Shown: in pieces, positions 1 through 11,673 of the stretch | Layout: each line of letters starts with the position of its first letter | Numbering within the stretch: the first letter of the stretch is position 1 | Origin: Manis javanica | Lineage: Eukaryota > Chordata > Mammalia > Pholidota > Manidae | Length of the DNA: 64,000 bases | Reading direction: 5' to 3' | Assembly (NCBI RefSeq): GCF_040802235.1 | Contig: NC_133169.1 | Span: 47,127,034-47,191,033 of the forward strand | The notes under the pieces: generated by a model | The model's input: only the letters and a program-made list of their open reading frames with translations | Told to the model about the DNA's origin: nothing | Databases searched by the model: none | Position numbers and translations under genes: made by a program

Positions 1-864
1 GTCATTTTCATGGTTTTCCTGATGGCCTTGTCTGGAAACACCATCCTGATCCTTCTCATATGCTCTGAGGCCCGCCTCCACACCCCCATGTACTTTTTCA
101 TCAGCCAGTTGTCTCTCATGGATGTGATGTACATTTCCGTCACTGTGCCCAAGATGCTCATGGACCGGGTCACGGGTGTGAACATCATCTCAGCCCCCGG
201 ATGTGGGATGCAGATGTTCCTCTATTTGACACTGGCAGGTTCAGAATGTTTCCTCATGGCCACCATGGCCTATGACCGCTATGCAGCCATCTGCCATCCT
301 CTCCATTACCCTGTCCTCATGAACAACAGGGTGTGTGTTCTCCTGGCATCTGGCTGTTGGCTCCTTGGATCAGTGGATGGCTTCATGCTCACCCCTGTCA
401 CCATGACCTTCCCCTTCTGCAGATCCCGGGAGATCCATCATTTCTTCTGTGAGGTCCCTGCTGTAGTGAAGCTCTCCTGCTCAGACACCTCCATGTATGA
501 GACACTCATGTACCTCTGCTGTGTCCTCATGCTGCTCATCCCTGTGACCATCATTTCAGGTTCTTACTACTTCATCCTCCTCACCATCCACAGGATGAAC
601 TCGGCAGAGGGCCGGAAGAAGGCCTTTGCCACCTGCTCCTCCCACATGACTGTGGTCACCCTCTTCTATGGGTCTGGCGTCTACACCTACATGCTCCCCA
701 GCTCCTCCCACACCCCTGAGAAGGACATGGGGTTGTCTGTATTTTACACCATACTCACTCCTGTGCTAAACCCTTTGATCTATAGTCTAAGGAATAAATA
801 TGTAATGGCAGCTCTGAAGAAAATGTTGAATGTGGGACCTGTCTTTCAAGAAAACATAAAGTAG
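1..864 (+). CDS. OR2T-like: Olfactory receptor, OR2T-like (OR-A), 5' end cut by window
   Basis: An odorant-binding, Golf-coupled seven-transmembrane receptor of the olfactory neuron membrane is expected. The frame is open from base 1; the first ATG (base 10) lies inside TM1, so about 40 N-terminal residues lie outside the window. Visible OR hallmarks in order: [14 protein letters not shown] (TM2, from about base 79), [10 protein letters not shown] with an intact DRY (codons 274-282), [14 protein letters not shown] (TM6, from about base 613), and NPLIYSLRN (TM7, from base 769). The stop is TAG at 862-864. It reads as OR2T through [22 protein letters not shown] and [20 protein letters not shown]. 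It is the only one of the four loci with no lesion in the visible part. The 3' flank to about base 1150 is alignable with the flanks of OR-B and OR-C but more diverged. The exact human orthologue cannot be assigned. Confidence 0.93.
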   Translation, partial: VIFMVFLMALSGNTILILLICSEARLHTPMYFFISQLSLMDVMYISVTVPKMLMDRVTGVNIISAPGCGMQMFLYLTLAGSECFLMATMAYDRYAAICHPLHYPVLMNNRVCVLLASGCWLLGSVDGFMLTPVTMTFPFCRSREIHHFFCEVPAVVKLSCSDTSMYETLMYLCCVLMLLIPVTIISGSYYFILLTIHRMNSAEGRKKAFATCSSHMTVVTLFYGSGVYTYMLPSSSHTPEKDMGLSVFYTILTPVLNPLIYSLRNKYVMAALKKMLNVGPVFQENIK

Positions 865-1600
865 GAAAATTTAATGTTTTTCCTTTCTCTAAACATTATA
901 CATTTAGAATCTTAGGCCAACAGTGTTCTTTAGATTTTCATAACATGATGCCTTATCTATTTTTCATACATCATTTAAAAATTGCATCCCTCTACTAGAA
1001 AATTTTGATTTTGAAAATTTTCTCCTGTCTTTCTTTCTCCTTTGTAACTCTTTAAGATATATTGTGCAAGCGTATTGTATTTGTGTTATTTTTACTGAAG
1101 TTCATAACTGCACTCTGAATCTATAGAAAGAAATATCCATACTTTCAGAAGACACATAACAAAAATTATTTAGAAGAGAAAGTCATGCAAAGCTATGAAA
1201 TTTATTTAAATTAGAAAGAAGAAAAGAGATGACATGAAAGAAAGGCAGTTTTGAAAAATGGTGATTCTGGGTCAAAAACGTATGTGCTTCATACCATGCA
1301 TACCTATGTTACTTTTCTGTATATATAAAATTGTTCTGCATAAACATTCAAAGTATCAGTTCTTCCTGCTTTATTGAATTTGTTCTCTTCTTTTTTTGAA
1401 TATTTGTGTTATGTTTGTGCAGTGTGACATAATTCTTAGGAAACGTGTTCATTTAAATGTGTTTAATGATTTCTGAGACAGTTCTGGCATCTACCTGCCT
1501 TAATTTGGGCTACTTTTTCCATACAGTCCAAACCTCAATGCACCTAGTAACAATTAATTTTTGCCAGCAAGAGGTAGGTTTAGGATAGTGAATTCCATAA
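865..1600. other. AT-rich 3' flank of OR-A, no gene seen
   Basis: There is no coding frame of note. The first few hundred bases resemble the 3' flanks of OR-B (22997 onward) and OR-C (57517 onward), for example the stretch reading 'ttgtgttatttttactgaag' near 1081. This indicates an older duplication of the same gene unit. Confidence 0.5.
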
Positions 1601-3060
1601 GGAACTGTGGGTAAACTGTAAGTTAAGAGTGGAAGGCAAAGCAGAGACATCCTCCTTCATATAAAATAAAGAAGCAACTACAGCAAATACTACTAACCCA
1701 GAAAATCACCTGAAAACAGCAGAATAGACCATCTGCACCTGGTGAAGAGAAGTAAAACTGAGAAGGCTATAGTGAAGGAGCCATGACTGATTGGGACCCA
1801 GACCCATTCCCCATTCTGGCCCACAAGTGGCGGGGGAGAGGAGTGGAGCAGAGAGAGAACAAGTGCTCAGAATCTAGCACACAGGCCCAGATAAATGCTC
1901 CAGGCAGATGAGTCCACATAGCACTGGGCTTTGGTGAGTGACAGGGCTGTACCTCAGGGAGATGTGCAGCATTCTGGGAGGCCATGATCCTGTAACTTGT
2001 GGAGGAAAGGCATTCTCCATCAGCCCCACTGAGATCCAAGTGGAGACCACACATCGAACGATTTACCAGCAGTGAGCAGTGTGCCTCAGATGCATGGGTT
2101 AAGTGAGCTCTTTCCGAGGATAAAGGGAAGGTGGATGGTGCCTCCCCAGCCACACCTCAACCCAGCGGGCTGGGTATTCACAGGAACCCGCTCTGAGCAC
2201 TCCATCCCCCTCCATGCAGCTCAGCCACATGGCAGTCCTTCCTTGTGCCCCCGCCCTGCCCAGCCCACTCAGCCAGGCAGACTGCGGTGCCTACAGGCAG
2301 AGGGAGGACACTTCCATGTGCCTCTCACCCTCCCCCAGTCCACATGGTGGGTGTGTGCATGAGCCAGCCCTGTACTCTAGCTCCCTCACTGGAAGGATGC
2401 CCACAGCAGCTCCCTGCACTCCTGCCCTGTCCTGCCATCTTGGCCCAGCAGCAGCTGTCTTTGCTGACAAGCAGGCAGAGGGCAGCTCTACCTATAGTTC
2501 ATCCCAGCAGAAGTGCCTCAAAGCACACAAAGGGCCCAGAGGCCTGCGGGCTCCTCTGCTGACCCAGACCAACCACTGCTGGCAGACAGGCAGAAAGGCA
2601 GCCTTGCCCATTGCCCACCAGCTGCACCCTAGGGCCCCACCTTAAAGGTGAACTGGGCACTGCGAGTAAACTGTCTTCAGCTGCTGTGCACCAAGGATGC
2701 CTTCTTCATGAACCCATTACCCTGCACATCAGGAAGCATAACAAGGTTTAACTATAAGGAGAGAGTACTGAAGTCAACCAGAGAATTAAAAATATTAGTT
2801 ATGAGTGAAACCCCATCAGGCTGTCAGCAGACTACTCAGCAGAACCGTACAGGCAGAAGCCAGGGGCATGATATGCTTATTGTACTGAACCTGAAGGACC
2901 TTCACCAAGAATCCTCTAAGAGCAAAAGTCTCATTCAGATATGCAGAGATCAAACAATTCCCGGATAAATGACAACTCAAGGAATTTATGACCATTCAAT
3001 CAGCATAACAGGATACAGCAAAGGGACTGCCATAGATGGAAAGGTTTCTAAGGATAATAG
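1600..3060 (+). mobile_element. L1 5' region fragment (plus orientation)
   Basis: This GC-richer block is nearly co-linear with 32480-33950, and there the homologous sequence runs on into L1 ORF2. It is therefore the 5' untranslated region plus the start of ORF1 of an old L1, truncated at its 3' side near 3060. The open frames of 60-140 codons in it are not conserved between the two copies in a coding-like way, so I do not call genes. Confidence 0.65.
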
Positions 3061-3094
3061 TTTCATGTTTTTCTAATTCTATTCTCTGTTAATA

Positions 3095-3690
3095 TGAAAT
3101 TGCTTGTTTGCTTGTTTTTTAGAGCCCACATGGAAGTGAGGCCATACAGTGTTTGTCTCTGTCTGGCTCAGCTCAGCGCAATGCCTTCTAGATTCACCCA
3201 CTTTGTCATCAATGGCAAGACTTTCTTCTTTTTATTCTTGAATGATACACCATGCCTGTTGTGTGTGTGTAATTTTATGTATGCACTCATCCATCTAAGA
3301 TCTTTTAGGTTGTTCTATAGTTTGGCTGTTGTGAATAACACAGAAGTGAACATGGGTGTGCAGATCCTCTTTGACATACTGATTTCAGTTCTTTCAATTA
3401 TCTCCTGGCATTGGAATCGCTGGATCAAATGGACTTCTGAGGCACCCCTATACTGTGTTCCATAGAATGCTCCATTTCACATTTACACCAACAGTGTATA
3501 GAGGTACTTTTTCCTATATCGTGTTGATATTTGTATTCTGTCTGACAACAGCCATGTTAAGATACATGAGGTGGTACCGGGTTATGGTTTTGTTTTATAG
3601 TCCTCTGTCAATAAGAGATGTTGAGGCATCTTTTAAGGCATATCCACTTTGGAAAATGATACACAGGTCCTTTCTTCTTTAATTTATTGA
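3095..3690 (-). mobile_element. Old L1 3' fragment (minus orientation)
   Basis: The plus strand reads as the antisense of an L1 3' end: 'tggctgttgtgaataa' near 3322, then an 'actttggaaaatgat' stretch. This is the usual order of the antisense L1 tail. It abuts the L1 5' fragment on its left. Confidence 0.55.
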
Positions 3691-3694
3691 ACTA

Positions 3695-4140
3695 TTTGCT
3701 TTTTTTAAAAACAAAAACTTTATTGGTTATCAAATTACAACTTTCAAAATTGTAAATACATTTATCTTCGGCCCAACAATCACATTTCTGAGACTTAATC
3801 CTACAGACAGGTACAGCTGCACATGTACATACAATATCACAGTACTGGCTGTAAAGGAAAAACATCAGAGACAATCCAAGGACCATCCATAGAAAGCTGG
3901 TTACATGGTCTATGGTATGCCTATCCCCTACCCCAAAATAATTGCCATGCAGCTGTAAAAGAGATGGAGAAGGCCTCCATGTTCTGATAGGAAAGAGCTC
4001 TAGGATATGCCCTTAAGTGAGGATAACAAGAACAGTGTGCAGCGTGTGCTATGTTTTGTCTAAGAAACCATACTTCCCATGTGTAAGTTTTCTGTATATT
4101 TCCGATCATAATCCCTTATAATATATGTTGTTGGCAAATA
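3695..4140 (-). repeat. Unclassified retrotransposed sequence with A-rich tail
   Basis: Read on the minus strand, the segment ends in AATAAAG followed by an A-rich run (plus-strand T/A run about 3700-3715), like the 3' end of a retrotransposed transcript. The short minus-strand frames in it (64 and 62 codons) match nothing I recognise. It may be an old L1 derivative or a processed transcript end. Confidence 0.3.
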
Positions 4141-4199
4141 TTTCCTCCCTTTCCATAGACTGATTTTCATTTTATTGATTGTTTTTTTGTGGTGGAGAG

Positions 4200-5490
4200 G
4201 ATTTTTTTAAAATGAAAGTATAATTGATATGCAATCTTATGAAGGTTTCATGTCCAACATTGTGGTTTCAACATTCGCAAACATAGGCAAGCCCTCTTCC
4301 ACTCCATTGCAGTAACTGTCAGCATATTAAGATGCTTTAGAGTCATTACTTATCTTCTCCGAGCTATCCTGCCTTCCCCGTGACCTACCTATATTATGTG
4401 CGATAATCATAATACACCTTAACCTCCTTCTCCCTCCCTCCCTACCCACCTTTCCCAAACCCTTCCCCTTGGTAACTGCTAAAGGGACTCCTTCTTGGAG
4501 TCTGTGAGTCTGCTGCTGTTTTGTTGCTTCAGTTTTGCTTTGTTGTTATACTCCACAAATGACTGAATTCATTTGGTACTTTCTTTCTCCACCTGGCTTA
4601 TTTCACTGGACATAATACCCTCTAGCTCCATCCACGTATTGCAAATGGTAGGATTTGTTTTCTTCTTATGGCTGAACCATATTCCATTGTGCATATGCAC
4701 CACCTGTTCTCTATCCATTCATATCCCGATGGACACTTAGGTTGCTTCCATATCTTGGCTATTGTAAATAGTGCTGTGAAAAAACACAGAGGATTTTTCA
4801 AAAACATATGTCTTTTCTAATCAAGGATCTTGTTTTCTTCAGTGAAATTCCTAGGGGTGGAAATACTGGGTCAAATGGTATTTCTATTTTTAGTTTTTGA
4901 GAACCTCCATATTGCTTTCCACATGGTTGAACTGATTTGCATTCACATCAGCAGCGTAGGAGGATTCCCCTTTCTCTGCATTCTAGCCAGCATTTCTTGT
5001 TCCTTGTCTTTAGGATGTTGACTATTTTAACTGGTGAGAGGTGATATCTCATTGTGATTTTAATTTGTATTTCCCTGATAATTAGTGGTGTGGAGCATCT
5101 TTTTGTGTGCCTGTTGACCATCTGAATTTCTTCTTTGGAGAAGTGCCTGTTCAGATCCTCTGCCCATTTTTAATCAGATTATTTGTTTTTTGGGGGTTAA
5201 AGCATGTGAGTTCTTTATATATATTAAATGTTAACCCCTTATCATATACATCATTTACAAATATATTCTCCCATACTGTAGGATGCTTTTTTTGTTCTAC
5301 TAACGGTATCCTTTGCTGTACAGAAGCTTTTTAGTTTGATGTAGCCCCATTTATTCATTTTTTGCTTTAAATTCCCATGCCTGAGGAGATGTGTTAAGGA
5401 AAAAGTTGTTCCTGTTTATATTCAAGAGATTTTTGCCTATATTTTATTCTAAGAGTTTCATAGTTTTTTTTATGAGGCACAAATTCTATT
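4200..5490 (-). mobile_element. Old L1, 3' part (minus), first half of a split element
   Basis: It reads antisense from the 3' untranslated region (4200-4620) through the end of ORF2 ('ggctattgtaaatagtgctg' near 4757, 'tgtgagttctttatatatat' near 5207) to about 5480. It stops at the ORF2 position where the fragment at 12474 begins, so the two look like halves of one element split by the material between them. Many substitutions and stops show age. Confidence 0.7.
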
Positions 5491-5595
5491 TAAGGGTTGT
5501 AATTAGGAAAGAACAAGAAAAGCTATAGAAGTAGCAGGAGGAAGAAAACATGGGAAGATTGATTATTTCTTTGACATATCTTCTTGTAGAGTAAC

Positions 5596-6066
5596 TTAAG
5601 CATGTACATGTTTTAAACTACTAATTAAATTGTGCTCACACATTAACATAATAGGAATACAGTTACATAACCAGAGCAGCTCTATAATTACCAGCCATCT
5701 CCAGTGAAACCAAGAAAACCAGTTAGGCATCCCAGGCATTTGTGAAAATTTAGCTATGACTTGATGGATATTGTCCAACTGTACTTGAAGAGTCTGAGAG
5801 AAGACAGACAAATTAAAACAGTCCATTCCTGGGAACTGTTCACATCCCATATGTTCTTTTAACAGTAGGTAGTCTGTAATTGTAAGATTTTGGAGTGCTA
5901 CAACTTGCACTTCTCCTAATTCTTGGTTGAGTTCCAAGAGTATAGATCCAGTCAAATTTCTTGTTTTACTGTATGCACAGGCCAGCTTAGAAATCTCCTT
6001 CTTCATTCCCATGGCAAGCCCAGGAACCGGTGGGATGAATGCAGCTACAGCTATAGCAGCGCCTGG
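5596..6066 (-). pseudogene. ERV env transmembrane-subunit relic
   Basis: This is a decayed piece of an endogenous retroviral envelope, now without its surface subunit. On the minus strand it opens with a hydrophobic, Ala/Pro-rich fusion-peptide-like stretch (6066-6013), which runs without a stop into a 138-codon frame (6012-5596). Next come a coiled-coil-like heptad region, then a disulphide-loop motif at 5844-5818 in which a CX6CC pattern has lost one cysteine (Asp instead), an NLS glycosylation site, a Trp-rich membrane-proximal stretch and a hydrophobic anchor. The order fits alpha-, gamma- or D-type retroviral TM proteins. No surface-subunit coding sequence lies upstream; the integrase tail is only about 90 bases away, so the copy is internally deleted. 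I cannot name the family. Confidence 0.6.
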
Positions 6067-6158
6067 ATCTTTGTTGAGGTTTTTTGATGATCATCTTCTG
6101 GTATGAGTCTTCCAGAGAGTGCTGATGTTAGAAGTTCTTCTTCATATTGTATCTTAGT

Positions 6159-6273
6159 TCATTTTCTGGGTAGCCAAATTAGGCTTTGATCCTCTGTATA
6201 AACACAAACAGACCCTTGGCCCACACTTTGATATGCCCTTTATACCATTGTGTAGAACACATTGGAGGTCACC
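6159..6273 (-). pseudogene. ERV pol: integrase C-terminal tail relic, class II-like
   Basis: In one minus-strand frame, interrupted by one stop, the translation follows the pattern of the betaretroviral integrase C-terminal DNA-binding domain, including a GQGSVCVYT core and a following IWLP. It ends in a stop codon just before the env relic. Its position directly ahead of env is as in a provirus. It is short, so the family assignment rests on this single motif. Confidence 0.5.
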
Positions 6274-6909
6274 ACACAGGAACTGCTTTTTTTTTTAAGA
6301 GAAAGGAATATTATCAGAAAAATGTACCTCCATAGCCGATCATCTGACACCCATTAAGTGATCAAAATTAAGGATATTTAAAGTATGCATTAATCATTGA
6401 ATTACAGTTAGATTTATCCTATCAGGGAGTAAACCCCCTTTTCTTTCTTTCTTTTTTTTTTGTCATTAATCTACACTTATATGAAGAATATTATGTTTAC
6501 TACGCTCTCCCCTATACAAGTTCCCCCTATAAACCCCTATACAGTCACTGTCTATCAGCATAGCAAAATGTTGTAGAATCACTACTTGTCTTCTCTGTGT
6601 TGTACAGCCCTCCCCTTTCTCCCACCTCCCATTATGCATGCTAATCTTAATACCCCCCTTCTTCTTCCCCCCCCTTATCTACCCTATGCACCCATCCTCC
6701 ACAGTCCCTTTCCCTTTGGTACCTGTTAGTCCATTCTTGGGTTCTGCGATTCTGCTGTCTATGGTTCCTTCAGGTTTTCCTTTGTTCTTATACTCCACAG
6801 ATGAGTGAAATCATTTGGTATTTCTCTTTCTCCACTTGGCTTATTTCACTGAGCATAGTACTCTCCAGCTCCATCCATGTTGCTGCAAATGGTAGGATTT
6901 TCCCTCTTC

Positions 6910-9900
6910 TTATGGCTGAGTAGTATTCCATTGTGTATATGTACCACACTTCTTTATCCATTCATCTACCGATGGACATTTAGGTTGCTTCCAATTCTTG
7001 GCTATTGTAAATAGTGTTGCGATAAACATAGGGGTGCATCTGTCTTTCCCAAAGTTGATTGCTGCATTCGTACGGTAAATTCCTAGGAGTGGAATTCCTG
7101 GGTCAAATGGTAAGTCTGTTTTGAGCATTTTGAGGAACCTCCATACTGCTTTCCACAATGGTTGAACTAATTTACATTCCCACCAGCAGTGTAGGAGGGT
7201 TCTCCTTTCTCCACAACCTCACCAACATTCGTTGTTGTTTCTCTTTTGTATGGCAGCCATCCTTACTGGTGTGAGGTGATACCTCATTGTAGTTTTAATT
7301 AGCATTTCTCTGATAATTAGCAATGTGGAGCATCTTTTCATGTTTCTGTTGGCCATCTGTATTTCTTTTTTGGAGAACTGTCTGTTCAGTTCCTCTGCCC
7401 ATTTTTTAATTGCGTTATTTGTTTTTTGTTTGTTGAGGTGGGTGAGCTCTTTATATATTTTGGATGTCAAGCCTTTATCGGATCTGTAATTTTCAAATAT
7501 ACTCTCCCATACTGTAGGGTTCCTTTTTGTTCTATTGATGGTGTCTTTTGCTGTACAGAAGCTTTTTAGCTTAATAAAGTCCCACTTGTTCATTTTTGCT
7601 GTTGTTTTCCTTGCCCGGGGAGATATGTTCAAGAAGAGGTCACTCATGTTTATGTCTAAGAGGTTTTTGCTATGTTTTTTTCCAAGAGTTTAATGGTTTC
7701 ATGACTTATATTCAGGTCTTTGATCCATTTTGAGTTTACCTTTGTATATGGGGTTAGACAATGGTCCAGTTTCATTCTCCTATATGTAGCTGTCCAGTTT
7801 CGCCAGCACCATCTGTTGAAGAGACTGTAACTTCGCCATTGTATGTCCATGGCTCCTTTATCAAATATTAATTGACCATATATGTCTGGGTTAATGTCTA
7901 GAGTCTCTAGTCTGTTCCACTGGTCTGTGGCTCTGTTCTTGTGCCAGTAACAAATTGTCTTGATTACTATGGCTTTGTAGTAGAGCTTGAAGTTGGGGAG
8001 TGAGATCCCCCCTACTTTATTCTTCTTTTTCAGGATTGCTTTGGCTATTCGGGGTCTTTGGTGTTTCCATATGAATTTTTGAATTATTTGTTCCAGTTCA
8101 TTGAAGAATGGTGCTGGTAGTTTGATAGGGATTGCATCAAATCTGTACATTGCTTTGGGCAGGATGGCCATTTTGACGATATTAATTATTCCTAGACATG
8201 AACATGGGATGAGTTTCCATTTGTTAGTGTGCCCTTTAATTTCTCTTAAGAGTGACTTGTAGTTTTCAGAGTATAAGTCTTTCACTTCTTTGGTTAGGTT
8301 TATTCCTAGGTATTTTATTGTTTTTGATGCAATTGTGAATGTGCATGAAATTGTTTTCCTGATTTCTCTTTCTATTGGTTCATTATTAGTGTATAGGAAA
8401 GCTACAGATTTCTGTGTGTTAATTTTGTATCCTGCAAATTTGCTGTGTTCCGATATCAGTTCTAGTAGTTTTGGGGTGGAGTCTTTAGGGTTTTTTACGT
8501 ACAATATCATGTCATCTGCAAATAGTGACAGTTTAACTTCTTCTTTACCAATCTGGATTCCTTGTATTTCTTTGTTTTGTCTGATTGCCATGGCTAGGAC
8601 CTCCAGTTCTATGTTAAATAACAGTGGGGAGAGTGGGCATCCCTGCCTTTTTCCCAATCTCAGAGGAAAAGCTTTCAGCTTCTTGCTGTTCAGTATAATG
8701 TTGGCAGTGGGTTTATCATAAATGGCCTTTATAATGTTGAGGTACTTGCCATCTATTCCCATTTTGCTGAGAGTTTTTATCATGAATGGATGTTGAATTT
8801 TGTCAAATGCTTTTTCAGCATCTATGGAGATGATCATGTGGTTTTTGTCTTTCTTTTTGTTGATGTGGTGGATGATGTTGATGGATTTTCAAATGTTGTA
8901 CGATCCTTGCATCCCTGGGATTAATCCCACTTGGTCATGGTGTATGATCCTTTTGATATATTTTGTATTTCGGTTTGCTAATATTTTGTTGAGTATTTTT
9001 GCATCTACGTTCATTAGGGATATTGGTCTGTAGTTTTCTTTTTTGGTGGGGTTTTTGCCTGGTTTTGGTATTAGGGTGATGTTGGCTTCATAGAATGAGT
9101 TTGGGAGTATTCTCTCCTCTTCTATTTTTTGGAAAACTTTATGGAGAAAGGGTATTATGTCTTCCCTGTATGTCTGATAAAATTCCAAGGTGAATCCATC
9201 TGGCCCGGGGGTTTTGTTCTTTGGTAGTTTTGTGATTACTGCTTCAATTTCGCTGCGGGTAATTGCTCTGTTTAGATTTTCTGTTTCTTTCTGGGTCAGT
9301 CTTGGAAGGTTGTATTTTCCTTGGAAGTTGTCCATTTCTCCTAGCTTTCCCAGCTTGTTAGCATATAGGTTTTCATAGTACTCTCTAATAATTCCTTGTA
9401 TTTCTGTGGGGTCTGTCGTGATTTTTCCTTTCTCGTTTCTGATTCTGTTGATTTGCGTTGACTCTCTTTTCCTCTTAATAAGTCTGGGTAGAGGCTTATC
9501 TATTTGGTTTATTTTCTTGAAGAACCAGCTCTTGGTTTCATTGATTTTTGCTACTGTTTTATTCTTCTCAATTTTATTTATTTCTTCTCTGATCTTTATT
9601 ATATCCCTCCTTCTGCTGACCTTAGGCCTCATTTGCTCTTCTTTTTCCAATTTCAATAATTGTGACATTAGACCATTCATTTGGGATTGTTCTTCCTTCT
9701 TTAAATATGCCTGGATTGCTATATACTTTCCTCTTAAGACTGCTTTTGCTGTATCCCACAGTAGTTGGGGCTTTGTGTTGTTGTCGTCGTTTGTTTCCAT
9801 ATATTGCTGGATCTTCATTTTGATTTGGTCATTGATCCATTGATTATTTAGGAGCCTGTTGTTAAGCCTCCATGTGTTTGTGAGCCTTTTTGCTTTCTTT

Positions 9901-10642
9901 GTATAGTTTATTTCTAGTTTTATGCCTTTGTGGTCTGAAAAGTTGGTTGGTAGGATTTCAATCTTTTGCAATTTACTGAGGCTCTTTTTGTGGCCTAGTA
10001 TGTGGTCTATTCTGGAGAATGTTCCATTTGCACTTGAGAAGAATGTGTATCCTGTTGCTTTTGGATGTAGAGTTCTGTAGATGTCTGTTAGGTCCATCTG
10101 TTCTAGTGTGTTGTTCAATGCCTCTGTGTCCTTACTTATTTCTGTCTGGTGGATCTGTCCTTTGGAGTGAGTGGTGTGTTGATGTCTCCCAGAATGAATG
10201 CATTGCATTCTATTTCCTCCTTTAGTTCTGTTAGTATTTGTTTCAGATACTTTGGTGCTCTTGTATTGGGTGCATATATATTTATAATGGTTATATCCTC
10301 TTGTTGGTCTGAGCCCTTTATCATTATGTAATGTCCTTCTTTATCTTTTGTTACTTTCTTTATTTTGAAGTCTGTTTTGTCTGATACTAGTATTGCAACA
10401 CCTGCTTTTTTCTCTCTGTTGTTTGCATGAAATATCTTTTTCCATCCCTTGACTTTAAGTCTGTGCATGTCTTTGTGTTTGAGGTGAGTCTCTTGTAAGC
10501 AGCATATGGATGGGTCTTGCTTTTTTATCCATTCTATTACTCTGTGTCTTTGGATTGGTGGATTCAGTCCATTTACATTTAGGGTGATTATTGAAAGGTA
10601 TGTACTTATTGCCATTGCAGGCTTTAAGTTTGTGGTTACCAA
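6910..10642 (-). pseudogene. L1 ORF2 (endonuclease/reverse transcriptase), few lesions
   Basis: ORF2p nicks target DNA and reverse-transcribes L1 RNA. The start at 10642 gives the usual opening followed by LNVNGLNPPIQRHRV and [17 protein letters not shown] and [10 protein letters not shown]...SDH are the endonuclease active-site regions. [11 protein letters not shown] in the 8837-7656 segment is the reverse-transcriptase catalytic motif, and [19 protein letters not shown] lies in the C-terminal part. Lesions I can place: a frameshift between 10208 and 10136 inside the endonuclease, a TGA at 8889-8891 (an ancestral CGA is likely, CpG decay), a frameshift near 7650, and an in-frame TGA at 7219-7221. 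All other segments are long and open, so the insertion is comparatively young. Confidence 0.85.
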
Positions 10643-10789
10643 AGGTTCAGGATTACCTTCTTTTCTATCTTGCTGTCTAACTTAACCCACTTGTAGAGCT
10701 ATTATAAACATGGTCTGATGATTCTTTATTTCTCTCCCTTTTTATTCCTCTTCCTCCCTTCTTCATATTTTGGATGTTTTGTTCTGTGC

Positions 10790-11673
10790 TCTTTTTAGGA
10801 GTGCTCCCATCTAGAGCAGTCCCTGGAAGATGCCCTGTAGAGGTGGTTTGCGGGAGGCAAATTTCCTCAACTTTTTCTTGTCTGGGAATTGTTTATTCCC
10901 TCCTTCATATTTAAATGATAATCGTGCTGGATACAGTAGTCTTGGTTCTAGGCCCTTCTGTTTCATTGCATTAAGTATATCATGCCATTCTCTTCTGTCC
11001 TGTAAGGTTTCTGTTGAGAATTCTGATGATAGCCTGATGGGTTTTCCTTTGTAGGTGACCTTTTTTTCTCTCTGGCTGCCTTTAATACTTTGTCCTTGTC
11101 TTTTTGATCTTTGCTATTTTGATTATTATGTGTCTTGGTGTTGCCCTCCTTGGATGCCTTGTCATGGGAGTTCTGTGTACCTCTGTGGTCTGAGAGGCCA
11201 TTTCCTTCCCTAGTTTGGAGAAATTTTCAGCAATTATTTCTTCAAAGACCCTTTCTATCCATTTTTCTCTCTTCTTCTTCTTCTGGTACCCCTATAATGC
11301 AGATATTATTCCATTTCAATTGGTCACTCAGCTCTCTTAGAATTCTTTCATTCCTGGAGATCCTTTTATCTCTCTCTGCATCAGCTTCTCTTCATTCCTG
11401 TTCTCTGTTTTCTAATCCATTAATGGTCTCTTGCATCTCGTCCATTCTGTTTTGAAGTCCTTCCATAGCTTTTTTTATTTCTGTATTCTCCTTCCTTAAT
11501 TCTTGCATATTTCTCTGAAAGTCCATCTGGATGGTTATAACTTTTGTTTTGAATTATTTTTCAGGAAAACTGGTTAAATCTATCTCCCCAGGTTCCTTCT
11601 CAGGGGAAGATGTAGCAGATGCCGAAGCTGTCTGGGTTTGTCTTGTCTGGATAATATTTTTTTGCCTTTTCAT
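10790..11673 (-). pseudogene. L1 ORF1 (RNA-binding protein), broken
   Basis: ORF1p is the trimeric coiled-coil RNA chaperone of the L1 ribonucleoprotein. The likely start is the ATG at 11673, giving a Lys/Gln-rich N-terminus. That frame stops after about 40 codons. A second stretch that reads as the coiled coil (Met at about 11530) stops after about 45 codons. The C-terminal domain is recognisable by alignment with the other ORF1 copies at 27212-27773 and 30568-30995. The end coordinate is approximate. Confidence 0.6.

Noticed and set aside
1767-2645. Overlapping 96-143-codon frames on both strands
   Set aside because: They lie in L1 5' sequence. The duplicate at 32480-33680 has differently broken frames, so there is no sign of coding constraint.
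8290-9843. Plus-strand frames of 60-145 codons opposite L1 ORF2
   Set aside because: They are hydrophobic shadow frames of the minus-strand reverse transcriptase and endonuclease coding sequence.
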